DNA of 64,000 bases from Mycobacterium sp. E787 (GTDB lineage Bacteria > Actinomycetota > Actinomycetes > Mycobacteriales > Mycobacteriaceae): assembly GCF_001668725.1 (NCBI RefSeq), contig NZ_LZKL01000014.1, positions 84,315-148,314 on the forward strand, given 5' to 3'. The notes beneath the pieces are model-generated. The model saw only the letters and a program-made list of their open reading frames with translations. It ran no database searches and had not been told where the DNA came from. The position numbers and the translations under genes were made by a program. Position 1 is the stretch's first letter; each line of letters begins with the position of its first letter. Below, one piece after another: positions 1 through 8,436 of this stretch.

Positions 1-504
1 GAGTTCGTCGAACGCATCGTCGGACCCGGGCAGCGCGGAGGACACCCGTTCGGAGAGGCGTTCCGCCGCCCGACGGCCCCGCCAGCCCAGTGACGGCTTG
101 CCGGCGGTGTCGGCGGACGCGATCATCAGGCCACCCAACAGGCTCAGGTCGGTCAGAAAGTCCTTGCGCTTCTGGGCTTTGAGTTGCGGGTCGTTCTCGC
201 TCCAGAACATGTGTGCGCCGAGGTTGGCGGGCAACACCGTGAACGCGAGCGCCGCCGACGCGATCCGCGGCGCTTTGCCGGTCGCCAGCAGCAGGCCGCC
301 GCCGATCTGGACCGCCGCGTTGATCTGAGCGAACGTCTGGGGGTCGCTGGGAATGCTGCTACCCACCGGATCCGGGAGGGATCGAAGGCCGTCGACCGCC
401 GGCGCCGCGGCCTCCGCCGCGGGCTTGGGGTTGAGGAGCGAGTCGATGCCCTGGCCGATGAATACCGCTGACAAGAGGGGCCTGGCGATTCTGCGGATCA
501 ACAT
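1..504 (-). CDS. DoxX-family membrane protein (3' end beyond window)
   Basis: The minus-strand frame is open from an ATG at 504 to the window edge, giving 168 residues with no stop, so the C-terminus is missing. The protein begins MLIRRIARPLLSAVFIGQGI, and the segment FIGQGIDSLLNPKP is typical of DoxX proteins. Hydrophobic helices lie near residues 8-20, 62-75 and 80-100, followed by a charged stretch with LGGLMIASADTAGKPSLGWR. DoxX-family proteins are small four-helix membrane proteins; some associate with thioredoxin or oxidoreductase partners, but no substrate can be read here. It is divergent from pncA, with about 100 bp between the starts. Family assignment is reasonably secure; function is unknown. 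Confidence 0.75.
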   Translation of the reverse strand, partial: MLIRRIARPLLSAVFIGQGIDSLLNPKPAAEAAAPAVDGLRSLPDPVGSSIPSDPQTFAQINAAVQIGGGLLLATGKAPRIASAALAFTVLPANLGAHMFWSENDPQLKAQKRKDFLTDLSLLGGLMIASADTAGKPSLGWRGRRAAERLSERVSSALPGSDDAFDEL

Positions 505-602
505 GGCAGCTGGGTTACCCGACCGACCGGCAAACAAACCGGGCCGCCCGTGGCTCCGGCCAAACGCCCAGCTCGCGGGGCGCCGGGGCTAGGGTGGAGG
601 CC

Positions 603-1163
603 GTGCGAGCGTTGATCATCGTCGACGTGCAAAACGACTTCTGCGAGGGCGGGTCGGTGCCGGTTCGCGGCGGCGCGCACCTGGCTTCCGCGATCAACGA
701 CTACCTGGCCCGCGGGCCCGGCTACGACCATGTCGTGGCGACGGCGGACTGCCACGTCGACCCCGGTGATCACTTCTCCGACCATCCGGACTTCGCGTCG
801 ACGTGGCCCCCGCACTGCGTGGCGGGCAGTGCCGGTGCGGATTTTCATCCCGACCTCGACACCGGCCCGATCGAGGCCGTCTTTCGCAAGGGCGCCTCGG
901 CCGCCGCCTACAGCGGCTTCGAGGGCGTCGACGAGCACGGGACCCCGCTGCTCGAGTGGTTGCGGCAGCGCGGGGTCGATGAGGTCGACGTGGTCGGCAT
1001 CGCCACCGACCACTGCGTGCGGCGGACCGCCGAGGACGCGGCGGGGGCCGGTCTGGCCACCCGCGTGCTGGTGGACCTGACCGCGGCGGTGGCGGCGGAC
1101 TCGGCCGCGGCGGCGCTGACGGAGATGCGAGGCCACGGCATCGAGCTGGTGGGCGGCCGCTGA
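603..1163 (+). CDS. pncA: Nicotinamidase/pyrazinamidase PncA
   Basis: PncA hydrolyses nicotinamide to nicotinate in NAD salvage and activates the prodrug pyrazinamide. The GTG at 603 gives 186 residues, the same length as M. tuberculosis PncA, and begins MRALIIVDVQNDFCEGG; a GTG at 594 would add three residues. A purine-rich stretch (591-600) precedes it. The catalytic triad is intact: Asp8, Lys96 and Cys138 (in ATDHC). The metal ligands Asp49, His51, His57 and His71 are all present, so the His57Asp change that inactivates the M. bovis enzyme is absent. The stop overlaps the start of the next gene (TGATG), indicating translational coupling. The gene pair matches Rv2043c-Rv2042c. Confidence 0.96.
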   Translation: MRALIIVDVQNDFCEGGSVPVRGGAHLASAINDYLARGPGYDHVVATADCHVDPGDHFSDHPDFASTWPPHCVAGSAGADFHPDLDTGPIEAVFRKGASAAAYSGFEGVDEHGTPLLEWLRQRGVDEVDVVGIATDHCVRRTAEDAAGAGLATRVLVDLTAAVAADSAAAALTEMRGHGIELVGGR

Positions 1164-1960
1164 TGGTGGTGCCGCTGGATCGGGAGCGCTTGCTCGCCGC
1201 CGTCGAGGGCTCGCCACGGGCGGCCGCCGCGCACGACCGCGCCGGGTGGGTGGGGCTGTTCACCGCCGACGGCCGCATCGAAGACCCGGTGGGATCCCGC
1301 CCGCACCGCGGGCACATCGAGATCGGCCGGTTCTACGACACTTTCATCGGTCCGCGCGACATCAGATTCCATCGCGACCTCGACATCGTGTTCGGCACCG
1401 TCGTCCTGCGAGACCTCGAGCTCGAGGTCGCGATGGGCCCCGCCGTGACGATGTACATTCCCGCGATTCTGCGCTACGACCTCCGAGAAGCGAACGGCCA
1501 GTGGCGGATTGGCGCACTGCGCGCCTACTGGGAGTTGCCGGCGATGATGCTGCAGTTTCTGCGTAACGGTTCGCGCGCAGCGGCACCCGCGGTGCGGCTG
1601 TCGCGAAATCTGCTGGCCAACCAGGGCTTGCGGGGGACCGTCGGATTCATGGCCGGCTTCCGGCGGCCCGGCGCGCGGCACAAGAGGCTGGCGGAGGTGT
1701 TCGTCGATGCCGTCGCGCGCAAGGACGAGCCCGCGCTGCGCGCGTTATCACGCACTGCCCCAATCACTTTGGGTGACGATGATCCGCTCGACATCGCCGA
1801 ACTCGTCGAGCAACTCGACGGAGTCCGCTGGACCAAGATCATCGGCGCCGGTTCCGCGGTCGCGGTGTCGGCGAACTCGGCCCACGGCCGCGGCATCATG
1901 TTCGTCGATGCGCCGTGGCCGGGCAACGCGATCGACCGGATCCGCTACTTTCCGGCTTGA
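1163..1960 (+). CDS. Conserved NTF2/SnoaL-like protein (Rv2042c homologue)
   Basis: The 265-residue protein has its ATG overlapping the pncA stop by one base. The first ~125 residues read like an NTF2/SnoaL-type cone (RAAAAHDRAGWVGLFTADGR, then GRFYDTF and a beta-rich run). Residues ~170-265 (HKRLAEVFVDAVARKDEPAL) may be a second, degenerate copy. There is no signal peptide or membrane segment. SnoaL-like folds serve either as small enzymes or as ligand-binding domains, and the sequence does not say which. Its length and position next to pncA match M. tuberculosis Rv2042c, a conserved protein of unknown function. It probably shares the pncA transcript. Confidence 0.85.
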   Translation: MVVPLDRERLLAAVEGSPRAAAAHDRAGWVGLFTADGRIEDPVGSRPHRGHIEIGRFYDTFIGPRDIRFHRDLDIVFGTVVLRDLELEVAMGPAVTMYIPAILRYDLREANGQWRIGALRAYWELPAMMLQFLRNGSRAAAPAVRLSRNLLANQGLRGTVGFMAGFRRPGARHKRLAEVFVDAVARKDEPALRALSRTAPITLGDDDPLDIAELVEQLDGVRWTKIIGAGSAVAVSANSAHGRGIMFVDAPWPGNAIDRIRYFPA

Positions 1961-1973
1961 CCGGGCGGCGCGC

Positions 1974-2333
1974 TCAGTGCGCGATCAGCAGAGCCAGCGT
2001 CGCCGCGGACAGACACAGGTAGGCGCCGGGAAACGCGATGTTGTACAGCACGCCGGCCCGCAGGTGCGTGATGACCGCGCCGACGAAGAACAGCACCAGC
2101 CCCACGGCGGCCGCGATTCCCAGGGTCGGCACGCCCAGCAGGCCCACCACCAGCCCGGCGGCCCCGGCCAGCTTCGCAGCAGCCAGTGGCGGCAACCACG
2201 AGCGCGGCACCCCGACCTCGGCGGAGTTGGCCAGGACGAACCCGGCGGGAACGAGGTCCGCCACCGCGATTGCAGCGGTGACGACGGCGGTTGTCAGTGT
2301 GATCACCAGGCATGCGGTATGCATCTGAGTCAA
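1974..2333 (-). CDS. Small DoxX-like membrane protein
   Basis: The 119-residue protein is almost entirely hydrophobic, with four predicted transmembrane helices (about 8-30, 48-68, 72-90 and 97-116). The pattern PPLAAAKLAGAAGLVVGLLG resembles the DoxX-like (DoxX_2) group. An AAGGGA motif precedes the ATG on the minus strand. It is divergent from an ECF sigma factor gene with 159 bp between the starts; DoxX-like genes are frequent neighbours of SnoaL-tailed ECF sigma factors in actinobacteria, so it may be a target of that sigma factor. No catalytic residues are recognisable. Confidence 0.7.
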   Translation of the reverse strand: MTQMHTACLVITLTTAVVTAAIAVADLVPAGFVLANSAEVGVPRSWLPPLAAAKLAGAAGLVVGLLGVPTLGIAAAVGLVLFFVGAVITHLRAGVLYNIAFPGAYLCLSAATLALLIAH

Positions 2334-2492
2334 TCCCTTGCGCTACAGGTGTTTCCGCAGCGGCGAGCCGGATGGCCGCGTAGCACGTTGCGGCGCACAA
2401 TCGGTAGGGTCATGGTGCCGGTCTCCTTTGCGACAGAGAGTTCGATGGATGCGCTCATCTTCTTGACGACTCCCGCGCAGGAAAGGTGACCC

Positions 2493-3503
2493 ATGGACGC
2501 GCCGACAGATCTGGCGGATCTCGCGCAACGGTTCGACGCTGATCGACGACACCTGAGGTCGGTCGCGTTTCAACTGCTCGGCTCGCTCGCCGACGCCGAC
2601 GACGCCGTGCAGTCGGCGTGGCTGAAGGCCAGTCGCCACGGATGCGACGCAGCAAAGGAAGTCGAGAACCTCACCGGTTGGTTCACGACGATCACCGCCC
2701 GCGAGGCGATCGACCAGCTCCGGGCGCGAAAGCGGCGCGCCGAGCAACCGCTCGCCGACCCCGAGGAATTGGACCGCCTCGCGTCGACGGCGACGGAGAC
2801 GGCGCCGGCCGACGAATCCGCGGTGCTGACCGACTCGGTCAGCACCGCACTGCTGGTGGTGCTGGACCGGCTCTCACCCGCGCAGCGGGTCGCGTTCGTG
2901 CTGCACGACGTGTTCGCCGTGCCGTTCGAGACGATCGCCGGCCTGCTGGACCGGTCGCCGACGGCCGCCAAGAAGCTGGCCAGCCGGGCCCGCGGCCGGT
3001 TGCACGCCGGTCCGGCCGTCGGGTCCGCCCGGACGGCCGAACACCTGAAGGTGGTGGAAGCGTTCCTGGCGGCGTCCCGCGGCGGCGACATCGCCACCCT
3101 GATCGGGTTGCTGGCGCCCGACGTCGTGCGCCGGGTCGACCCCGCGCTGGTGCCGGCGGGCGTGCCGGCCGAGCTGCGCGGTGCGCGCGAGGTCGCCGAG
3201 GAGACTCGCCACTTCACCCGGCGCGCACGGGCCGGCGCCGTCCTGCTCGTCGACGGCGCGCCGGGCATCGTGATCGCGCCGCGCGGGCGCGCGCAGGTCC
3301 TCCTGCGGATCGGTGTGGGAGCCGACAACCGCATCCACACCATCGACATCACCGGCGATCCGGACCGCCTGCGCCGGGCCGTCCTCGCGCTGCCGGCACC
3401 GCCAGGTCAGCAGCACCACAGCCGGATCGGGTACCAAGGACACCGGAGACAGCCGGCACGGCCGCCGGCTGCCGGGCAACATCGGGAGCGCGATGCTCGA
3501 TAA
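2493..3503 (+). CDS. ECF sigma factor with C-terminal SnoaL-like domain (SigJ/ECF41-like)
   Basis: This is an alternative sigma factor of 336 residues. Region 2 lies around residues 10-85 (HLRSVAFQLLGSLADADDAV, then TGWFTTITAREAIDQLRARK). Region 4 lies at about 120-175 (LDRLSPAQRVAFVLHDVFAV, then FETIAGLLDRSPTAAKKLAS). Residues ~185-300 form a SnoaL-like extension (HLKVVEAFLAASRGGDIATL), as in ECF41/SigJ-type factors, where the tail modulates activity and no separate anti-sigma factor is needed. A GGAAAGGTG motif lies just upstream of the ATG. The 3' end overlaps the next gene by 11 bases, so the last ~30 residues look like a run-on tail. It sits between an Rv2042c-like gene and a sugar transporter. 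Confidence 0.88.
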   Translation: MDAPTDLADLAQRFDADRRHLRSVAFQLLGSLADADDAVQSAWLKASRHGCDAAKEVENLTGWFTTITAREAIDQLRARKRRAEQPLADPEELDRLASTATETAPADESAVLTDSVSTALLVVLDRLSPAQRVAFVLHDVFAVPFETIAGLLDRSPTAAKKLASRARGRLHAGPAVGSARTAEHLKVVEAFLAASRGGDIATLIGLLAPDVVRRVDPALVPAGVPAELRGAREVAEETRHFTRRARAGAVLLVDGAPGIVIAPRGRAQVLLRIGVGADNRIHTIDITGDPDRLRRAVLALPAPPGQQHHSRIGYQGHRRQPARPPAAGQHRERDAR

Positions 3504-4815
3504 GCCGTTCGGGCGGCGAAGCCTGCTGCGGGGCGCGGGCGCGCTCACCGCCGCCTCGCTGGCGCCGTGGGCCGCGGGCTGCGCCCCCGACGACGATGCG
3601 CTGACGTTCTTCTTCGCCGCCAACCCCGACGAGCGGGATCGCAGGTTGCGCATCGTCGAGGAATTCCAGCGCCGCCATCCCGACATCAAGGTCCGGCCGG
3701 TGCTGTCCGCGCCGGGCGTGATGCAGCAGCTGTCGACGTTTTGCGCCGGCGGCAAATGTCCCGACGTGCTGATGGCGTGGGAACTGACCTACGCCGAACT
3801 CGCCGACCGCGGCGTGTTGCTGGACCTCAACACGATGCTGGCCCGCGATCGGGCCTTCGCGGCGGAACTCAAGTCGGACAGCATCCCGTCGCTGTATGAC
3901 ACCTTCACTTTCAACGGGGGCCAGTACGCGCTGCCGGAGCAGTGGTCGGGAAACTACCTGTTCTACAACAAGCGGCTGTTCGCCGAGGCCGGCCTGCCGC
4001 CGCCACCCCCCACGTGGGAGCGGTCGTGGAATTTCGCCGAGTTCCTCCACACGGCCCAGGCCCTCACCAAGCGAGACGCATCCGGGCGAGCCTCGCAATG
4101 GGGTTTCGTCAACCTGTGGTTCTCGTACTATTCGGCCGGGCTGTTCGCCATGAACAACGGGGTGCCGTGGTCCACCCCGCTGACGAACCCGACCCACTTC
4201 AATTTCGGCGACGACGCGTTCATCGAGGCGGTGCAGTTCTACGCCGACCTGGCCAACAAGCATCGGGTGGCACCTGATGCGTCCGAGGTGCAGTCGATGT
4301 CCACGCCCGACCTGTTCGCGTCGGGCAAGGCCGCGATCGCGATGGGCGGTCACTGGCGATACCAGACGTTCATCAGAGCCGAGGACCTCGATTTCGATGT
4401 CGCCCCGTTGCCGGTGGGGCCGCGACGGCAGGGTCAGGCCGCCCGCTCCAACATCGGCGCCACGGGGCTGGCCATCTCCGCGAGCAGCCAACGCAGGGAC
4501 CAGGCATGGGAATTCGTCAAATTCGCGACCGGCCCCGTCGGCCAGGCGCTGACCGGTGAATCCACCCTCTTCGTGCCGGTGCTGCGGTCCGCGCTCGACT
4601 CGACCGGCTTCGCCGAATCACACCACAGGATCGGCAATCTCGCGGTGCTCACCGGGGGACCGGCGTATTCGGACGGATTGCCGGTCACACCGGCGTGGGA
4701 GAAGATCGTCGCCCTGATGGACCGCAGCTTCGGGCCCGTGCTGCGCGGGTCCCGGCCGGCGTCGTCGCTGACCTCGCTGTCGCCCGCCCTCGACGAGGTG
4801 CTGCGCAATCCATGA
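3493..4815 (+). CDS. Sugar ABC transporter substrate-binding lipoprotein (Rv2041c-like)
   Basis: The 440-residue extracytoplasmic solute-binding protein begins with a Tat-like twin-arginine stretch (GRRSLLRG), a short hydrophobic segment, and a lipobox-like AAGC ending at Cys30, so it should be a membrane-anchored lipoprotein. The mature part has the family-1 solute-binding layout, with FFFAANPDERDRRLRIVEEF at its start, WSGNYLFYNKRLFAEAGL near residue 155, and GKAAIAMGGHWR near 280. The start chosen is the ATG at 3493, inside the end of the sigma gene; upstream in-frame codons would be foreign to the family. It is followed by two permeases and an ATPase, each overlapping or nearly touching. 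The sugar is not identifiable; Rv2041c-Rv2038c is the closest known arrangement. Confidence 0.92.
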   Translation: MLDKPFGRRSLLRGAGALTAASLAPWAAGCAPDDDALTFFFAANPDERDRRLRIVEEFQRRHPDIKVRPVLSAPGVMQQLSTFCAGGKCPDVLMAWELTYAELADRGVLLDLNTMLARDRAFAAELKSDSIPSLYDTFTFNGGQYALPEQWSGNYLFYNKRLFAEAGLPPPPPTWERSWNFAEFLHTAQALTKRDASGRASQWGFVNLWFSYYSAGLFAMNNGVPWSTPLTNPTHFNFGDDAFIEAVQFYADLANKHRVAPDASEVQSMSTPDLFASGKAAIAMGGHWRYQTFIRAEDLDFDVAPLPVGPRRQGQAARSNIGATGLAISASSQRRDQAWEFVKFATGPVGQALTGESTLFVPVLRSALDSTGFAESHHRIGNLAVLTGGPAYSDGLPVTPAWEKIVALMDRSFGPVLRGSRPASSLTSLSPALDEVLRNP

Positions 4816-5747
4816 CATCGACCGATACCGGCAACCGGGCCGAACGATCCGGTCCCTTGCGGCGACGCGCGCGGGCCGGCCGCCTTTTCGTGGCGCCGAA
4901 CCTGGCGGCGGTCGCGGTGTTCATGATCTTCCCGCTCGTCTTCTCGCTGTACATGAGTTTCCAGGACTGGGACGTGTTCAGGCCGCCAAAGTTCGTCGGG
5001 CTGAAGAACTTCGACGAGCTGTTCACCTCCGATCCGCTGTTTCTCATCGCCATCCGCAACACGGTGATCTTCACCCTCGGCACCGTCGTGCCGACCATCG
5101 CCGTCAGCCTGCTGGTGGCCGGCGCGCTGAACCGGAAAGTCAGGGGCATTGGCATCTTCCGGACCATTGTCTTTCTGCCCCTGGCCATTTCGTCGGTGGT
5201 GATGGCGGTCGTCTGGCAGTTCGTCTTCAACACCGACAACGGGCTGCTCAACATCATGCTCGGGTGGGTCGGGATCGGTCCGATCCCGTGGCTGGTGGAT
5301 CCCCACTGGGCCATGGTGTCGCTGTGCATGGTCAGCGTCTGGCGCAGCGTGCCGTTCGCCACCGTCATCCTGCTGGCCGCGATGCAAGGGGTCCCCGAAA
5401 CGGTGTACGAGGCCGCCAAAATCGACGGCGCGGGCGAGATACGGCAGTTCGTGTTCATCACGGTGCCGCTGATCCGAGGGGCCATGTCGTTCGTGGTGGT
5501 CATCTCGATCATCCACGCGTTCCAGGCGTTTGACATGGTGTACGTCCTGAACGGCGCCAACGGCGGCCCGGAAAGTGCGACCTACGTGCTGGGCATCATG
5601 CTGTTCCAGCACGCGTTCTCGTTCCTGGAATTCGGCTACGCGTCGGCGCTGGCGTGGGTGATGTTCGCGATCCTGCTCGTTCTGACCGTGGTGCAGTTGC
5701 GGCTCACGCGTCAGCGTTCTTTGGAGGCGTCCGGTGGTCTCGGCTGA
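4812..5747 (+). CDS. Sugar ABC transporter permease 1 (MalF/UgpA type)
   Basis: This is an inner-membrane permease of 311 residues starting at an ATG that overlaps the lipoprotein stop (ATGA). Six hydrophobic segments are visible, starting with the N-terminal LAAVAVFMIFPLVFSLYMSF. The cytoplasmic EAA loop that docks on the ATPase is clear at YEAAKIDGAGEIRQF, near residue 200. A longer in-frame extension to 4695 exists but would overlap the lipoprotein gene and is not family-like. It pairs with the following permease to form the translocation channel. Confidence 0.93.
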   Translation: MTSTDTGNRAERSGPLRRRARAGRLFVAPNLAAVAVFMIFPLVFSLYMSFQDWDVFRPPKFVGLKNFDELFTSDPLFLIAIRNTVIFTLGTVVPTIAVSLLVAGALNRKVRGIGIFRTIVFLPLAISSVVMAVVWQFVFNTDNGLLNIMLGWVGIGPIPWLVDPHWAMVSLCMVSVWRSVPFATVILLAAMQGVPETVYEAAKIDGAGEIRQFVFITVPLIRGAMSFVVVISIIHAFQAFDMVYVLNGANGGPESATYVLGIMLFQHAFSFLEFGYASALAWVMFAILLVLTVVQLRLTRQRSLEASGGLG

Positions 5748-6576
5748 GCGGGTGTTCACCCGTAGCGTCTTTCGCGGCGTCGCGGTCTACGCCGCGCTGC
5801 TCGCGATCGCGTGGTGCTGGCTGTTCCCGATCGCCTGGGCGGTGTCCGGCTCGTTGAAGAGGGAGGGCGAGGTCACCGAGCCGCGGCTGTTGCCGGCGCA
5901 CCCGCGGTGGTCGAACTACACCGAGGTGTTCTCGCTGATGCCGTTCTGGCGCATGTTCTTCAACACCGTGCTGTACGCGGGCTGCGTCACGGCAGGGCAG
6001 GTGTTCTTCTGCTCCCTGGCCGGATATGCGTTCGCGCGGCTGCGGTTCCGCGGCCGCGACACGCTGTTTGTGTTGTACCTGGGCACCCTGATGGTGCCGC
6101 TGACCGTGACCGTGATCCCGCAGTTCATCCTGATGCGGAGCCTGGGCTGGGTGGACACCCCGTGGGCCATGATCGTGCCCGGCCTGTTCGGCAGCGCGTT
6201 CGGCACCTACCTGATGCGGCAGTTCTTCCGCACGCTGCCCACCGATCTCGAGGAGGCGGCAATTCTCGACGGCTGCTCGCCCTGGCAGATCTACTGGCGG
6301 ATCCTGCTGCCGCACGCGAGGCCGGCGGTGCTGGTGCTCGCGGTGCTCACGTGGGTCAACGTGTGGAACGACTTCCTGTGGCCCTTGCTGATGCTCCAAC
6401 GCGACAGCCTCGCGACGTTGACCCTCGGCCTGGTTCGGCTGCGGGGCGAATACGTCGCGCGCTGGCCGGTGATCATGGCCACCTCGATGCTGATCATGGT
6501 GCCGCTGGTCATCATCTACGCCGTCGCGCAGCGCTCCTTCGTCCGCGGCATCGCCGTCACCGGAATGAACGGATAG
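5734..6576 (+). CDS. Sugar ABC transporter permease 2 (MalG/UgpE type)
   Basis: This is the second inner-membrane permease, with 280 residues and a GTG start 14 bases inside the previous gene. Hydrophobic helices begin with VYAALLAIAWCWLFPIAWAV and end with MLIMVPLVIIYAVAQRSFVR. The EAA loop is DLEEAAILDGCSPWQIYWRI near residue 170, and the carboxyl end FVRGIAVTGMNG is typical of MalG-type subunits. Coupling to both neighbours supports one four-gene transcript for the importer. Confidence 0.93.
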   Translation: MVSAERVFTRSVFRGVAVYAALLAIAWCWLFPIAWAVSGSLKREGEVTEPRLLPAHPRWSNYTEVFSLMPFWRMFFNTVLYAGCVTAGQVFFCSLAGYAFARLRFRGRDTLFVLYLGTLMVPLTVTVIPQFILMRSLGWVDTPWAMIVPGLFGSAFGTYLMRQFFRTLPTDLEEAAILDGCSPWQIYWRILLPHARPAVLVLAVLTWVNVWNDFLWPLLMLQRDSLATLTLGLVRLRGEYVARWPVIMATSMLIMVPLVIIYAVAQRSFVRGIAVTGMNG

Positions 6577-6578
6577 CC

Positions 6579-7649
6579 ATGGCCTCGGTGAGTTTCGAGC
6601 GGGCGACGCGGCGCTATCCGGGCGCGGATCGACCCGCGCTGGACAGCCTCGACCTCGACGTCGGCGACGGCGAATTCGTCGTCCTGGTCGGACCGTCCGG
6701 CTGCGGCAAGACGACGTCCCTGCGGATGGTGGCGGGGCTCGAGACGCTGGATTCCGGGCGCATCCGGATCGGGGACCGCGACGTCACCAACGTCGATCCC
6801 AAGGATCGCGACGTCGCGATGGTCTTTCAGAATTACGCGCTCTACCCACACATGACCGTGGCCCAGAATATGGGGTTCGCGCTGAAGATCGCCAAAACCC
6901 CGAAGTCCGAGATCCGCGAGCAGGTGCTGGCAGCGGCCAAACTGCTTGACTTGCAACCGTACCTGGACCGCAAACCCAAGGACCTGTCCGGCGGGCAGCG
7001 CCAGCGGGTGGCGATGGGCCGCGCGATCGTGCGCCGACCCCAGGTGTTCCTGATGGACGAGCCGCTGTCCAATCTCGACGCCAAACTGCGGGTGCAGACC
7101 CGCAACCAGATCGCCGCGCTGCAGCGCCGGCTCGGAACCACCACGGTCTACGTCACCCACGACCAGGTGGAGGCGATGACCATGGGGGACCGGGTTGCGG
7201 TGCTGCGCGACGGCGTGTTACAGCAGTTCGCGGCGCCACGCGAGCTTTACCGCAACCCGGACAACGTGTTCGTCGCCGGATTCATCGGGTCGCCGGCGAT
7301 GAACCTGTTCACCCTGCCCATCGTGGACTCCTCGGTGTCGCTGGGGGACTGGCCGATCAAGCTGCCGCGCGAGATGGCCCACGCCGCAACCGAGGTCGTG
7401 GTCGGGGTGCGTCCCGAGCACTTCGAACTCGGCGGTCTGGGGGTGGAGATGGAGGTCGACGTGGTCGAGGAGCTCGGCGCGGACGCCTACCTCTACGGTC
7501 GAATCACCGGCTCGGGCAACGTGATCAGTCAGCCCGTCGTCGCCCGCGCCGACGGGCGGCACCCTCCGGAAAAGGGCAGCCGCGTGCGCCTGCACCCCGA
7601 ACCCGGGCACTTGCACTTCTTCGGCACGGACGGACGCCGAATCTCTTGA
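6579..7649 (+). CDS. Sugar ABC transporter ATP-binding protein (UgpC/MsmK type)
   Basis: This is the cytoplasmic ATPase of the importer, with 356 residues. The ATG at 6579 lies two bases after the permease stop. The nucleotide-binding domain shows Walker A GPSGCGKT (38-45), Q-loop Gln84, signature LSGGQ (136-140) and Walker B VFLMDEP (156-162), followed by the switch His in YVTHDQVEAMTMGDR. The C-terminal third (from ~235) carries the TOBE/MalK-like regulatory domain with GVRPEHFEL. Carbohydrate ATPases of this type can serve more than one importer. The homologue is Rv2038c. The gene ends the operon; the next gene is on the opposite strand. Confidence 0.95.
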   Translation: MASVSFERATRRYPGADRPALDSLDLDVGDGEFVVLVGPSGCGKTTSLRMVAGLETLDSGRIRIGDRDVTNVDPKDRDVAMVFQNYALYPHMTVAQNMGFALKIAKTPKSEIREQVLAAAKLLDLQPYLDRKPKDLSGGQRQRVAMGRAIVRRPQVFLMDEPLSNLDAKLRVQTRNQIAALQRRLGTTTVYVTHDQVEAMTMGDRVAVLRDGVLQQFAAPRELYRNPDNVFVAGFIGSPAMNLFTLPIVDSSVSLGDWPIKLPREMAHAATEVVVGVRPEHFELGGLGVEMEVDVVEELGADAYLYGRITGSGNVISQPVVARADGRHPPEKGSRVRLHPEPGHLHFFGTDGRRIS

Positions 7650-7693
7650 TCACGCCGGCCGGACGTCGGGTCTTCGATGTTCGGCGTCACAAC

Positions 7694-7981
7694 CTATGCG
7701 CTCGCGCAACCGATCGCGTGCAGCCGACGTTCCACGCGCTCGATGTCGTCCTGGGAGGGCAGCTCGTTGGTGACGCGGGTGATCGCCACCCCGACATCGG
7801 TGGTGCTGATCGGCGGACACCGGCGCATGATCAGTTCTCTTGTGATGGCGGTGATCTCGTCGTTGGAAACGCGCCGACGCGACAAGGCGGCCAGCGGCAC
7901 ATACCCGTTGACCGGCATGCCCGTGGGGTAACCGGCGCGCACGAAAGCGACAATGCTCGACACCCAATGGGACAGGTCCAT
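7694..7981 (-). CDS. DUF3349 family protein
   Basis: This is a small soluble protein of 95 residues with the DUF3349 signature found across mycobacteria: SIVAFVRAGYPTGMP near the start, then SRRRVSNDEITAI, VGVAITRVTNELPS and a terminal DIERVERRLHAIG. Structural work on family members shows a helical fold, but no biochemical function is established. A GAGGTGG ribosome-binding site lies upstream of the ATG at 7981. It is convergent with the sugar transporter and divergent from the small ORF that precedes the debranching enzyme gene. Confidence 0.85.
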   Translation of the reverse strand: MDLSHWVSSIVAFVRAGYPTGMPVNGYVPLAALSRRRVSNDEITAITRELIMRRCPPISTTDVGVAITRVTNELPSQDDIERVERRLHAIGCASA

Positions 7982-8253
7982 ACGTCCACCTCGCTCACCG
8001 CCACACGCTGTGCACTGACGGCACTTAGCAACCTAGCAGCGGTGACGTCATCAGCCCGGTAAGACCACGCAGTTACTCACGACTAATTTATGGATTTTTC
8101 AGTCTTATGCCCGAATTCTTAATCGCTTTCCGGCTATGGACCAGCACAGGTCCGAAGCGCAAATACTGTTATCCGCGACAATGACGACCGAGCCGCCGAG
8201 CGCGACGATTATCTGGCCAGGACCCGCGCCGACCGCCACAGGGAGTTACCCGG

Positions 8254-8436
8254 ATGACTCCGTACTCGGATGGTATTCCGGCCCGCCGCTTTCCCATCGT
8301 GAACTCCACGCTCATCGCCATCGGTGTCGCTTTCTTCGCTCACGTCGGCGGATTCGTGTTCGGTTTCCTCATAGCGCGAGTCCTGGTCGGCGCGGACCGA
8401 ATGGCGGCACGAGACGCGGAGGGGACTCGATGGTGA
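8254..8436 (+). CDS. Small single-pass membrane protein ORF
   Basis: This 60-residue ORF begins MTPYSDGIPARRFPIV and contains one clear transmembrane helix, TLIAIGVAFFAHVGGFVFGF (about 19-43), then a basic tail. An AGGGAG motif lies about ten bases before the ATG. Its stop overlaps the start of the debranching enzyme gene (ATGGTGA), the spacing expected for translational coupling. Codon use is like the neighbours. No family is recognised. It could be a genuine membrane micropeptide or a leader ORF that feeds ribosomes into the next gene. Confidence 0.5.
   Translation: MTPYSDGIPARRFPIVNSTLIAIGVAFFAHVGGFVFGFLIARVLVGADRMAARDAEGTRW

Noticed and set aside
4434..5759. 441-codon minus-strand frame
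   Set aside because: Antisense of a well-supported ABC permease; His/Asp-rich translation without domain features.
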